Origin: Acinetobacter sp. P8-3-8
Lineage (GTDB): Bacteria > Pseudomonadota > Gammaproteobacteria > Pseudomonadales > Moraxellaceae
DNA length: 64,000 nt
Direction: 5' to 3'
NCBI RefSeq assembly: GCF_000214135.1
Contig: NZ_AFIE01000003.1
Span: 1 to 64,000 of the forward strand
This document shows positions 39,421-49,292 of this stretch, piece by piece. A program made the translations under genes and the position numbers. The notes under the pieces were generated by a model. It saw only the letters and a program-made list of their open reading frames with translations. It searched no databases and had not been told where the DNA came from. Each line of letters starts with the position of its first letter. Position 1 is the first letter of the stretch.

Positions 39421-40839
39421 ATGTTAGAACAACAATTACAAATTTCTGTACGCAATGAAGAAGAATTATCGGTGGATTTGATTGAAGCACAATATGCTTT
39501 GAAAAATTCGCGAGATCAAAATAATGCAAAAAGCTTAGTGATTCTTGTCAGTGGTATTGAAATGGCAGGGAAAGGTGAGGCAGTAAAACAATTACGTGAA
39601 TGGGTTGATCCTCGTTATCTGCGTGTGAAAGCTGATCCAGCACATTTATTTGAAAGTAAACAAACATTTTGGCAACCGTATGCACGTTTTATTCCTGCCG
39701 AAGGTCAAATTCAGGTGTTTTTTGGCAATTGGTACAGTGATTTATTGGCCACTGCTTTGCATGTATCGACGCCTTTGGATGACACACTATTTGACGCCTA
39801 TGTCGAAAATATGCGTTCTTATGAACAAGATTTAAAAAATAATAATGTCGATGTTATTAAGGTTTGGTTTGATTTACCTTGGAAAAACTTACAAAAACGT
39901 ATGGATGATATGGATGCTTCGCAACAGCGATGGCATAAATTATTCGGTTTGGATTGGCGTAATAAAAAGCAATATGACAATGTGCAAAAACTACGTCAGC
40001 GATTTACCGATGATTGGTATGTGATTGATTGTGAGGATGAAACAGTCCGTGATCAACAATTTGCACAATATATTTTGCATGCCTTAAAACAATTACCGAA
40101 ACATAAAACCACAGTGCGTACTAAATGGCGTCAAGCGCCTATTCCAGAGGAGTTACTGAACCCTTCTACAGAGCAAATGAGTAAAGAAGATTACCAAGCG
40201 GAATTAAAAAAACTGACGAAGAAGGTCTCCGATGCCCTGCGCAATGATTCACGCAATATCATCATTACTTTTGAAGGGATGGATGCGGCAGGTAAAGGTG
40301 GGGCAATTAAACGAATTGTGAAAAAGCTTGATCCTCGTGAATACGAAATCCATACCATTGCAGCACCTGAAAAGTATGAGTTACGTCGTCCTTATTTATG
40401 GCGTTTTTGGACGAAGTTGACAGATAAGGGGGAAATTACGATTTTTGATCGCACTTGGTATGGACGAGTCTTGGTTGAACGGATTGAAGGGTTTGCTAAA
40501 CCTGCTGAGTGGCAACGTGCTTACGATGAAATTAACCGTTATGAAAAAGATTTAACAGATAATCAAACGGTGATTATCAAATTTTGGTTGGCGATAACCA
40601 AGGATGAACAAGAGGCTCGTTTTAAAGCTCGTGAACAAACACCGCATAAGCGTTTTAAAATTACCCCTGATGATTGGCGCAATCGTGGGCATTGGGATGA
40701 TTACTTGAATGCGGCTGCGGATATGTTTGCACGTACTAATACTTCGTATGCGCCGTGGCATATTGTTGCGACCAATGATAAATATTCAGCACGTATACAG
40801 GTTTTAAAAGCAATTTTAAAACAGTTAAAAACGGATTAG
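39421..40839 (+). CDS. pap: Polyphosphate:AMP phosphotransferase (tandem PPK2)
   Basis: Transfers phosphate from polyphosphate to AMP to give ADP. It contains two PPK2 domains in tandem (class II PPK2). The N-terminal domain has VSGIEMAGKGEAVK and FFGNWYSDLL. The C-terminal domain has the canonical P-loop FEGMDAAGKGGAIKR and the lid region FDRTWYGRVLVERIEGF, so it is probably the active half. This layout matches the enzyme characterised from Acinetobacter johnsonii. Start ATG 39421 (472 aa) is preferred; GTG 39412 adds three residues. Confidence 0.92.
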   Translation: MLEQQLQISVRNEEELSVDLIEAQYALKNSRDQNNAKSLVILVSGIEMAGKGEAVKQLREWVDPRYLRVKADPAHLFESKQTFWQPYARFIPAEGQIQVFFGNWYSDLLATALHVSTPLDDTLFDAYVENMRSYEQDLKNNNVDVIKVWFDLPWKNLQKRMDDMDASQQRWHKLFGLDWRNKKQYDNVQKLRQRFTDDWYVIDCEDETVRDQQFAQYILHALKQLPKHKTTVRTKWRQAPIPEELLNPSTEQMSKEDYQAELKKLTKKVSDALRNDSRNIIITFEGMDAAGKGGAIKRIVKKLDPREYEIHTIAAPEKYELRRPYLWRFWTKLTDKGEITIFDRTWYGRVLVERIEGFAKPAEWQRAYDEINRYEKDLTDNQTVIIKFWLAITKDEQEARFKAREQTPHKRFKITPDDWRNRGHWDDYLNAAADMFARTNTSYAPWHIVATNDKYSARIQVLKAILKQLKTD

Positions 40840-40850
40840 TTTAGTTAAAG

Positions 40851-40931
40851 CTCCTTCCTTTATCAAAGGTGAGGAGCGTGCTCCGCAAGGGGGGGATTTG
40901 TATTTTATAGTCCCTTTTTTCAAAAAAGGGA
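40851..40931. repeat. Paired hairpins, probable dispersed intergenic repeat
   Basis: First hairpin: CTCCTTCCTTT (40851-40861) with AAAGGTGAGGAG (40865-40876), with a small internal loop. Second: TCCCTTTTTT (40911-40920) with AAAAAAGGGA (40922-40931). A G-run lies between them. They sit between two convergent genes and could terminate both transcripts. The composition resembles the repeat at 30111-30137 and recalls REP-like elements common in Acinetobacter spacers. Confidence 0.55.
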
Positions 40932-40957
40932 GGATTAAAAACCCTCTAGTATGTAAA

Positions 40958-41470
40958 TCAAGCAGATTTAACCACACTGGCTTGTTGTTTCTGCTGAATG
41001 CTCTTGGCAAGTTTGTAGCAATCTTCAACGTGTGCTTCGGCAACTTTTTTCATCACAATATAGCCCAAGCTTGCTGCAATGATTGAACCACCTAAAGGAA
41101 TAAACTTAGTCACTTGTTTGGTGATGACTTTGGCTGCAATATTATTTAAAGATGATTTTACTGCGGTACGTGCAACCACTAAACCTGAAAACTCAAAACC
41201 ACGTTTGCGTAATTCATTCCAATGGATTTTTTTCGTTGCAGGGTCATAAACACTGATTTGATCAGGTGCTAAACCAAAACGAGCATTAATTTCAGGAATC
41301 AAAAAAGACAGCATTCCCACATCAATCACGACATCAAAGAAAGGTACAGGAACAACCGCTGCACCTGCCGATACATAAGAACGTTTTTTCACCAGTTCTA
41401 AACATTCTTCTCGAATTTGTTCTAGGTTTAAATTTGGGTCGATCGAGTCTGGAATTTTATCAATTTTCAT
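40958..41470 (-). CDS. DUF697/YcjF-like hypothetical protein
   Basis: 170-aa protein with a charged N-terminus (about 1-35) and a hydrophobic centre: AGAAVVPVPFFDVVIDVGML (35-54), then IPEINARFGLAPDQIS. A second hydrophobic stretch, FIPLGGSIIAASLGYIVMKK, lies near 125-145. The alternating Gly/Pro-rich hydrophobic segments recall the C-terminal DUF697 domain attached to Era-like GTPases, but no GTPase is present. Probably membrane-associated; function unknown. It is divergent from recC. Confidence 0.65.
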   Translation of the reverse strand: MKIDKIPDSIDPNLNLEQIREECLELVKKRSYVSAGAAVVPVPFFDVVIDVGMLSFLIPEINARFGLAPDQISVYDPATKKIHWNELRKRGFEFSGLVVARTAVKSSLNNIAAKVITKQVTKFIPLGGSIIAASLGYIVMKKVAEAHVEDCYKLAKSIQQKQQASVVKSA

Positions 41471-41529
41471 AAAACAATTACCTTTGATTCAAGCTTTTTA
41501 TCATATTTCTGGCGAAGCTGCTTTTAAGC

Positions 41530-41558
41530 TTGAAATTGTGAAGTTATTTCCAAATAAT
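41530..41558 (+). promoter_or_regulatory. Sigma-70 promoter of the rec cluster
   Basis: TTGAAA (41530-41535), a 17-base spacer and AATAAT (41553-41558), each matching the consensus at five of six positions. It lies about 100 bases before recC. Confidence 0.45.
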
Positions 41559-41656
41559 GCTTTAAAAATGCCATAGTATTATGCAGATGTATAGTGGCGA
41601 ATGTTTATGTTTTTGTGCACTTATACAAATCATTGAATATTAACAGTTGAGGGATT

Positions 41657-44600
41657 ATGGCAATTCATGTGATTCAAAGTCAAAGCATTGAAGTATTGGT
41701 GCAAGGTCTATTGCAAAATACAGTCAAGCCTTCCAAGAATCCGTTTGCTGTGCTCCAAACGCAACATTTTATTGTTCCAAGCCCTGCAGTTCAGGAATGG
41801 TTAACTCAAAAAATTGCAGAACAACAAGGTATTAGTGCCAATAGTCTGTTCCATCAACGCATTCGTGGGTTTCAATGGTTTGCCTATCAACAAGTTTTAG
41901 AAGATAAGGATAAAGTTCGTAAGGCCAATATTCCACGTTTGATTATGAAATGGCGGATTTATCAAACTTTAAAGGGCTTTATCGAAACGGCTGAAAATAG
42001 TCTTGCAGAAGATCATCCACTTTATTCAATTATTCAACGTATTTATGACTCTGCTTCACAGCTTGAAAATGGTTTAGAGAAACAACTTAAAAAACAAAGC
42101 ATGCTGTATTGGGTATCTGAACAAGTCTCGAAATTGTTCAGTAACTATATGCAATATCGTGGTGATTGTTTACGTGGTTGCCAGCAGAATCAGGGTGATA
42201 CTTGTACTTGTCCAAACAATTGGTTAGGGCAATGGGGGCAAGGTCGAGAACTGGATTTAGAACAACAATTTTTTAAGACCAATCAACAAGTTTCAGCATT
42301 TACTTTAAATCAAGCACAGCAATTAGAACGTTGGCAACGTTGGTTATGGCAACATACATTTCATGAAGATTTTATTGAAATGCAAAGTATTGATGCTGAT
42401 TTTTGGCAAGTCATGGATGACCCTGAACGTCGTCAAAAAGCATTAAAAAAATTACCGAATCGTTTGATTGTTTTTACTTTATTGGATCTGCCACCGAGCC
42501 AATTACAATTTTTAAGACGCTTAGGACAATATTTGGATGTGGTGATTTTACATTACAACCCATCACAAGAATATTGGGCGGACAGTGTCGATCCAAACTG
42601 GAAAAAGCAATATGATTTAAGAGTTAAAGAGCGTTTTATTGCAAAACATCCTAAAGCGACTGATGAAGATATTCAAAAATTCTTTGATGAATTTACCTTA
42701 AATTTTAATGCTGAAATTCGTGAATCACGCCATCCATTGCTCACCCGTTTTGGTAAACAAGCCCGTGACCATTTCTCTATTTTATCCAACCTTTCATCAG
42801 GTGAAGAAGGGCAATGGGTGGATGCTTTTGTTGATGAAGAACCGACGCATTTATTGTCAAAGTTACAGTCCGATATTCTGTACTTGGTTGAACCAGAAGC
42901 ACATGCGTATCGCATAGAAAAACAAGATGACTCAATCCAAATCCATGTTTGTCATTCTTCGCTTCGTCAACTGGAAGTATTAAAAGATCAATTGATTCAC
43001 TGGTTAGCGCAAAGTAGTGCTGAAAATCCACATCGTCCAAGTGATGTATTGGTTTTAGTCCCTGATTTAAAACAGGTTGAACCGCTGATTCGAAGTGTAT
43101 TTCCACATGTGCCTCATCAAGAGGGTGTTTATCTACCTGTTAAAATTGCAGGGGTGACACAACTGGATGCAGTCAATGCATGGCGTGCCGTTTTGGGGCG
43201 GATTCAGTTGGTGGAAGGTCGTTTCACCATTGAAGATTTTGCAGATTGGTTGAATTTAAGTGCAACCCAATTACGTTATGCGCTGAATATTCCAAATACT
43301 GAACGCATGATCGCACTATTGATCAGTGCAGGGTTTAAGCGTGGTTTGGATGATGCACATTTGCAACGCGGTTTAAGCGCAGATGATGAAGATTACCGTT
43401 TTAGTTTTAAATTTGCTTTAGATCGTTTGGTTTTGGGGGTGGCTATTCCAGAACATGCGATGTTTGAAAATACGCTCAGTTATGCACAAGTTTTACCTAG
43501 TGATTTTGAGTTAATCAGTAAACTCATTGAGATCTATCAGGATTTTGCAGAACGTCGCCATTGGATGACAGCACATGAGTTAGGTACAGAATCAGGCTTA
43601 AAATCGGATGCTGAAACATGGTTAAAATTACTGATGCAAGACATTCTCGAATTTGAGCAAGCAGGAGTTGAAGCGCTAAAATCAGTCCGTGAAATTGTCA
43701 AAAAACAAGAGCGTATGCTCACATTAGCCAGTTTTTACGATGAACAAGAAAATCCGATTCTTAAAAATATTCATTTGCCATTACCGTATTTACTTACCGA
43801 AATCCAAAACATTTTAGAAGGGCAAATTGATCAGGCTTTACCGACAGGGCAGATCACCTTTAGCCAAATTGGTTTGATTCGCCCATTACCGTATAAATTG
43901 ATTGTGATGATGAATTTAGATGGTGGGAAATTTCCAAATAGAAGTTCACACTTACCTTTCGATTTGATGGAAATTCTTAAACCTCAATTGGGTGATCGTT
44001 CCCGTTTAGATGATGACCAAGGGGCATTTTTGGATGCTTTGCTTTTGGCGCAAGAAAACTTGTGGTTGTTTTATAATGGTTTTGATGTGAGTGATGGTGA
44101 AGTTCGTGATCCATCTAGTGTATTGCAAGAATTGATGAATCATATTGCTTTTATCAGCCAATCTGAATCAACGTTATCTGATCAAACCGATACGTTGGTT
44201 GAGCTAAACGGCATTGAAATTCCTGAACAAATTCAATCCCTATATCACATTCATAGCTTACAACCTTTTGACCCAAATGGTTTTGAATCAGCAGAAAATA
44301 TTCGCTATCAAGATCAATGGTATCAAGTGGCTCAACAAATCCGCCAAGCCGATCGCTTATCGCACAGAGATGCATGGGCAAATACGCCGTATCCTGTTGT
44401 ACAAGATGACGTTACTGTTTTAGATGCAGGGCAATGGATTCAGGATGTGACTTTTCCCGCACGGTTGTATCTAAAAACTCTAGGGGTTGAAAATTTGAGT
44501 GCGGAAGATATTCCAGCTCAAGTTGAACCTTTAGTTTTAGATGGTTTAGCACGTTATCAGATTCGGGATTTTTTACAAAAGCAGGATTTAGGCAAAGACA

Positions 44601-45388
44601 GTCTAGCCGATCAATCAGTCATTCATGGTACTGAGCACCTACAAAACCAGTTACAAAATCAGCTACAAGATCAATTGCCAATCGGTAAAGTTCAGCACAG
44701 TGCTTGGCAAATCAGTTTGGCTGAACAAGAGGCTTTGAATGCTCGTTTAAAACGCTATGCAACTGAAGTCACAGCAACCACACAACGCCAATGGCGAATT
44801 GAACCTCATCTAATTGTCAACATTATTGTACCTGTACATGCTATAAAAGATTGGGTCAGTTTAGATGCATCCAGTGGTCGTGCGAAACGTCGTGCCAAAG
44901 TGTGGCTAGAATATTTATTGTGGCTCAGTTATTTAGATTTAGATGATACTCAATCCAAAGCGTTGCGCCGTATCGCTTTGTTTAGTGATGTCACCATTAT
45001 CAGTACAGGATTAAGTTCTAAACAAGCCAAAGCATACTTGCTCGAATGGTTTAAGGCCTATGCCTATGCTCAGTCACAACCTTTGGTTTTACCTGCGGCT
45101 TTATTATTAAAATTAGCAGAAAAAGACAAAGCATTAGAATGGTTTGAGAATGAATCTGGGCAAATGGTGACTGATAATCTGGGCGATCTATTAAAAGAGT
45201 GGAATGCCGATGGCGCACGTTTTAGTGCTTTTTCAGTGGAAGATAATGAAGCCACCCGCTTTCATCGAGATTGGCAATTTATCTTGCAAGAACAAGATGC
45301 TACGGCATTATTGAAACATGCATGCGATCAATTTGCACATGATTTGTATCAACCGATTTATCAGTATCAATATGTGGAGGAGGAATAA
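41657..45388 (+). CDS. recC: Exodeoxyribonuclease V subunit gamma (RecC)
   Basis: Scaffold and Chi-recognition subunit of RecBCD, a degenerate SF1 helicase without ATP-binding motifs. Recognisable stretches include FIVPSPAVQEWL at the N-terminus, RLIVFTLLDLPPSQLQFLRRLG, and QIGLIRPLPYKLIVMMNLDGGKFP in the pseudo-helicase core. At 1243 aa it is longer than E. coli RecC (1122). Part of the excess is an insertion with four cysteines, C171-x3-C175-x7-C183-x-C185, followed by Gln-rich sequence. Start ATG 41657 has GAGGG upstream. recB starts two bases after its stop. Confidence 0.93.
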   Translation: MAIHVIQSQSIEVLVQGLLQNTVKPSKNPFAVLQTQHFIVPSPAVQEWLTQKIAEQQGISANSLFHQRIRGFQWFAYQQVLEDKDKVRKANIPRLIMKWRIYQTLKGFIETAENSLAEDHPLYSIIQRIYDSASQLENGLEKQLKKQSMLYWVSEQVSKLFSNYMQYRGDCLRGCQQNQGDTCTCPNNWLGQWGQGRELDLEQQFFKTNQQVSAFTLNQAQQLERWQRWLWQHTFHEDFIEMQSIDADFWQVMDDPERRQKALKKLPNRLIVFTLLDLPPSQLQFLRRLGQYLDVVILHYNPSQEYWADSVDPNWKKQYDLRVKERFIAKHPKATDEDIQKFFDEFTLNFNAEIRESRHPLLTRFGKQARDHFSILSNLSSGEEGQWVDAFVDEEPTHLLSKLQSDILYLVEPEAHAYRIEKQDDSIQIHVCHSSLRQLEVLKDQLIHWLAQSSAENPHRPSDVLVLVPDLKQVEPLIRSVFPHVPHQEGVYLPVKIAGVTQLDAVNAWRAVLGRIQLVEGRFTIEDFADWLNLSATQLRYALNIPNTERMIALLISAGFKRGLDDAHLQRGLSADDEDYRFSFKFALDRLVLGVAIPEHAMFENTLSYAQVLPSDFELISKLIEIYQDFAERRHWMTAHELGTESGLKSDAETWLKLLMQDILEFEQAGVEALKSVREIVKKQERMLTLASFYDEQENPILKNIHLPLPYLLTEIQNILEGQIDQALPTGQITFSQIGLIRPLPYKLIVMMNLDGGKFPNRSSHLPFDLMEILKPQLGDRSRLDDDQGAFLDALLLAQENLWLFYNGFDVSDGEVRDPSSVLQELMNHIAFISQSESTLSDQTDTLVELNGIEIPEQIQSLYHIHSLQPFDPNGFESAENIRYQDQWYQVAQQIRQADRLSHRDAWANTPYPVVQDDVTVLDAGQWIQDVTFPARLYLKTLGVENLSAEDIPAQVEPLVLDGLARYQIRDFLQKQDLGKDSLADQSVIHGTEHLQNQLQNQLQDQLPIGKVQHSAWQISLAEQEALNARLKRYATEVTATTQRQWRIEPHLIVNIIVPVHAIKDWVSLDASSGRAKRRAKVWLEYLLWLSYLDLDDTQSKALRRIALFSDVTIISTGLSSKQAKAYLLEWFKAYAYAQSQPLVLPAALLLKLAEKDKALEWFENESGQMVTDNLGDLLKEWNADGARFSAFSVEDNEATRFHRDWQFILQEQDATALLKHACDQFAHDLYQPIYQYQYVEEE

Positions 45389-45390
45389 TC

Positions 45391-48300
45391 ATGAGTAATA
45401 CGACTTCTCCGCAAACAACTGTTGAAACCTCAGCCATATCAAACATGAAAAAAGTGTCTATTCAGCCGATTTCAGATATGCAATTTTCAGGTTTACACTG
45501 GATTGAGGCATCTGCTGGAACAGGAAAAACTTATACTTTATCTAGTTTAATGGTGCGGATATTTTTAGAAAAATATTTACCCAAACAAGTCATTGCGACC
45601 ACATTTACCCGTAAAGCTGCTGCTGAATTAAAAAGTCGTATTCGTTCTCGATTACAAGAAACATCTCGTTATTTTGAGGCTTGTCGTGAATTAACTGAAC
45701 ATGAAGTTTTAGCGAAAGCCAAACAAGAGTCTGATCCTTTATTTTCCAAGTTATTAGAAATTTTTGCCTCACGCATTGCCTATGCATGTGAGCGATTAAA
45801 ATTGGTGATTGATCAGCTTGATGAATTGTTTGTTGGAACTTTAGATAGTTTTAGCCAAAAGCTCTTACGTGAATTTGCCTTTGAAAGTGGCAAGATTGAA
45901 CGTGCTGAAATTACCGATGATGCGAAAAGTTATAGTCATCAATTGATCCATGACATTCTACGTGAATGGATTCAAAAACAACCGCAAGAAATCATCGATA
46001 GTTTGATGTTTTCAGGCGAATTACACGGTGTGGATTACTATGTTGCAACTGTTGAGCAAAGTTTAAATTTTGCTTCAGCAAACTTTATTGAACCGCAATT
46101 TTCCACCGTTGATTTTGAGCAGTTTCAAAGCGCGGTTGAGCAACTTAAACAGATTTCACAGGATCAATTGCAGTCTTTAGCAGCTTATTATTTATTGGAC
46201 GGTGAGCATTACAAACAGATTAATGGGACCAAGTTTAGAAATGGTCGTTTTAATCGTATCTTTGCCAAAAGCTTGCCTCACATTATCGAAACATTACAGC
46301 GTTCGGGTGCAAAACATTATTTAAGTATTTCACTTACTACAGAGAAAGCAGACTTAGCGACGCTTATAAAAGTATTGCGTGAAGAACAGATTTTTAAAAA
46401 ATCTGCTGCGGAAAGTGTACAGACGACGTTTTATCAACATCCTATCATTAAGCAGTTACTTGATATTTATCAACAGATTGAAAATTTTGAAGCACAATTG
46501 GTCGGAACAGATACGTTCTTAAAATATTATCTCGCTCAAGAAGTTAAAAAACGTTTACCACAAGTTTTACAACAAAAAGGTGAAACGACATTTTCACAAC
46601 AAATTCGAACACTTGCCGAAGCGTTGCAAGGTGAGCAAGGGCAACGTTTTGCGACATTTGTACATGCTTCTTATCCGTTAATTCTCGTCGATGAATTTCA
46701 AGATACCAATCAAGATCAGGATGATATGTTGGCGCAAATTTGGCGTCATCCAAGTCGTGTCAAAAATGGTTGCATGATCATGGTAGGCGATCGCAAACAA
46801 GCGATTTACGGCTTCCGTGGTGGCGACATGCTGACTTTTCTCAAAGCACATCAAGATGTGTTTGGCAAAGAAGGGCATGAATACAACCTCATTTATAACC
46901 ATCGTTCGGTGAAACCTTTGGTTGAAGTGGTTGATGCCTTATTTCAGCGACAAATAGATTTTGGCGAGCAAGTGCGCTATACCCCAGTGCAAGCGGGTTC
47001 AAGACCACATCCGGACTTAATCGATCAAGCTTCTGTAAATCCACAGCCTTTGCGTTGGATACAACTTGAAGATAAAAATAAAGAAGCTGAACAGGTGGCT
47101 TGGAAAATTCGTGATTTACTCAACCAAGGTATTCAAGGCAATTTATATTTTGCAGAAAAATCGGGGAATCGAGCACTGGATGAAAATGATATTGCGATTT
47201 TGTCGAAAAACCATGATGGCTTAGATAAAGCCCAATCCGCTTTAGAGTTTTTAGGGATTCGTACGAATCGTCCTTCGAAAAAAAGTGTTTTTGAAAGTCA
47301 GATTGCCAAGGACGTGGGGGCTGTGCTCGCAGCGATTATGCATCCCTATGATGAAGCCAAAATAAAGCGTGCTTTGCTCAGTCGCTTAATGGGCTTTCAA
47401 CTGACACAACTGATTGAGTTGGAACAACATGCTGATGGGTTAAGTCATTATATTGAGCAGTTCGATCAGATTCGTGAGATGTGGTTGAATCAAGGTTTTT
47501 TAACCGCTTGGCAATATGCACTGACGCAGTTCCACGTATGGACAAAGTTGGTTGAAAAACAAAGTCGTGACAATGAGCGTGTGGTGGTGAATTTACGTCA
47601 TTTAACCGAATTATTAAGTCAGCACAGTGAGCAATATCAAGGAGCACAAAATCTTTATCATTGGTATTTAAAACAACTGACTATGCCAATGGAGCGTGAA
47701 TGGGAAATGGAACGCAAGCTGTCAAATGAGGCAGGGGTTCAATTGATGACCATTCACCAATCTAAAGGTTTAGAGTTTAAAGTCGTATTTTTATTGGGTG
47801 CAGATAAAGACTTTAAGGAAATGCACAAAACACTCAACTTTTCGACCATAGAGCAACTCAACGACAACACTGGGAAAGTTGAAATCCAACGTGTTGTTGC
47901 AGTAAATGACGCGAATACACTGAAAAAAGAAGACATTGCACAACATGATGAACGTGCATTGGCCGAGCATCATCGTTTATGGTACGTGGCATTAACCCGC
48001 GCCAGTTATCGGGTCTATGCCATGATGCAGGACAATGTTGGAAAATCAACAACAGGTTTGGCGTTTTGGCGAGGTCATCCTGTCACAGCATTTCAGCATG
48101 CAGGCAGTGCTCAAGAGGATTTATTGCTTGAACGACCAGTACGTTTAGAAGCAACAAAAGCAGAGATTCAGCAGCCTTTTGTCGCAGAAGTATTTCCAAC
48201 CCAACGTTTTTATGCACGAGGCAAAACCAGTTTTAGTGCATTGGCACAGCATTTAACACGTCAACAAATCCAAGATGCCTTGGCTGTTGCTGAACAAGTG

Positions 48301-49209
48301 ATAGAGAGTGCTGAGGATGAAATCCAACAGGTTATTGTTGAACCTATTGCAGATGAAAGTGAAGAAAAAGTCCAACCGATTGCTTGGATCAAAGCTAATT
48401 TTCCAAAAGGAACAGTGGCGGGGAATTTCTTACATGAAATCTTTGAACATATTGATTTTAAAGACCGACAATATTGGCAACTCGAAATTCATCGCCGATT
48501 TAAAAATGATTATTCATCATTGTGGTCTGAATTAATTGCCCAGTATCAATTGGCTTTTCCACAGGAAGCAAACCACGATAATCAAAAAGTTGAAGATGGG
48601 CAAAAGGTTGAAGAAACGTTATTGCAATGGGTTGCAGACTGGTTAAATGATGTATTAACAACACCAATTTTAGATCATTTTGAATTAGGACAGCTGGATA
48701 TACATCAGTATTTATCTGAGTTTCCATTCTATTTGGCATTATCCGATCGAGTCTTGGCAACTAAACGAATCCATCAACTCTTTGATGAATATGATATTCA
48801 TATGCCAGAATTTAAAGAAATGAATTCTGCTCGTTATTTAAATGGTTCAATTGACTTGGTATTTTTTGATGGTCAGCAATATCACATTGCCGATTATAAA
48901 AGTAATTTCTTAGGTTTAGAGCAACAAAATTATGCAACTCAAGCCATACAGGAAAGCATGTCACATGCCAGTTATTGGCTACAAGCATCTTTGTATTTGG
49001 TTGCTTTACATCGTTATTTGAGCGTACAACTTGAAAATTATCAAATCGAGCGTGATTTGGGTGGTGCAACTTATCTTTATTTACGTGGTATGAATGGTCA
49101 AGCTGAGCAAGGCTATCACTATTGGCGACCAAGCAGTGAATTTATTCTCAGGTTAGATGCGATTTTGGGATATTTTGCTGAGGATAAAATACTTAAAAAT
49201 GCTGGATAA
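45391..49209 (+). CDS. recB: Exodeoxyribonuclease V subunit beta (RecB)
   Basis: 3'-5' SF1 helicase and nuclease of RecBCD. Walker A is EASAGTGKTYTLSS near residue 40, motif II is LILVDEFQDTNQDQDD, motif III MVGDRKQAIYGFRGGD, motif V MTIHQSKGLEFKVVF and motif VI LWYVALTRASYRV. The C-terminal nuclease domain has NGSIDLVFFDGQQYHIADYK, the two aspartates and lysine of the catalytic D-D-K set. 1272 aa. The very strong ribosome site GGAGGAGGAA lies inside the recC end. Confidence 0.95.
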   Translation: MSNTTSPQTTVETSAISNMKKVSIQPISDMQFSGLHWIEASAGTGKTYTLSSLMVRIFLEKYLPKQVIATTFTRKAAAELKSRIRSRLQETSRYFEACRELTEHEVLAKAKQESDPLFSKLLEIFASRIAYACERLKLVIDQLDELFVGTLDSFSQKLLREFAFESGKIERAEITDDAKSYSHQLIHDILREWIQKQPQEIIDSLMFSGELHGVDYYVATVEQSLNFASANFIEPQFSTVDFEQFQSAVEQLKQISQDQLQSLAAYYLLDGEHYKQINGTKFRNGRFNRIFAKSLPHIIETLQRSGAKHYLSISLTTEKADLATLIKVLREEQIFKKSAAESVQTTFYQHPIIKQLLDIYQQIENFEAQLVGTDTFLKYYLAQEVKKRLPQVLQQKGETTFSQQIRTLAEALQGEQGQRFATFVHASYPLILVDEFQDTNQDQDDMLAQIWRHPSRVKNGCMIMVGDRKQAIYGFRGGDMLTFLKAHQDVFGKEGHEYNLIYNHRSVKPLVEVVDALFQRQIDFGEQVRYTPVQAGSRPHPDLIDQASVNPQPLRWIQLEDKNKEAEQVAWKIRDLLNQGIQGNLYFAEKSGNRALDENDIAILSKNHDGLDKAQSALEFLGIRTNRPSKKSVFESQIAKDVGAVLAAIMHPYDEAKIKRALLSRLMGFQLTQLIELEQHADGLSHYIEQFDQIREMWLNQGFLTAWQYALTQFHVWTKLVEKQSRDNERVVVNLRHLTELLSQHSEQYQGAQNLYHWYLKQLTMPMEREWEMERKLSNEAGVQLMTIHQSKGLEFKVVFLLGADKDFKEMHKTLNFSTIEQLNDNTGKVEIQRVVAVNDANTLKKEDIAQHDERALAEHHRLWYVALTRASYRVYAMMQDNVGKSTTGLAFWRGHPVTAFQHAGSAQEDLLLERPVRLEATKAEIQQPFVAEVFPTQRFYARGKTSFSALAQHLTRQQIQDALAVAEQVIESAEDEIQQVIVEPIADESEEKVQPIAWIKANFPKGTVAGNFLHEIFEHIDFKDRQYWQLEIHRRFKNDYSSLWSELIAQYQLAFPQEANHDNQKVEDGQKVEETLLQWVADWLNDVLTTPILDHFELGQLDIHQYLSEFPFYLALSDRVLATKRIHQLFDEYDIHMPEFKEMNSARYLNGSIDLVFFDGQQYHIADYKSNFLGLEQQNYATQAIQESMSHASYWLQASLYLVALHRYLSVQLENYQIERDLGGATYLYLRGMNGQAEQGYHYWRPSSEFILRLDAILGYFAEDKILKNAG

Positions 49210-49243
49210 GTAGCTTTATTCTTTTATTAATATGTAGTTACCA

Positions 49244-49288
49244 TGTGGATAACTATGTTTAAAACCTTGTAGATAACTCTGAGGATAA
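49244..49288 (+). promoter_or_regulatory. Cluster of DnaA-box-like nonamers before recD
   Basis: TGTGGATAA (49244-49252) is a perfect DnaA box on the reverse strand (TTATCCACA). TGTAGATAA (49268-49276) and TGAGGATAA (49280-49288) each differ at one position. All three are in the same orientation within 45 bases, and the last overlaps the recD ribosome site (GAGGA). Binding is not shown by sequence alone. Confidence 0.4.
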
Positions 49289-49292
49289 CTGT

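Noticed and set aside
49244-49288. Replication origin
   Set aside because: DnaA-box-like sites are present, but there is no dnaA/dnaN neighbourhood, no long AT-rich unwinding region, and the sites lie inside the rec cluster.
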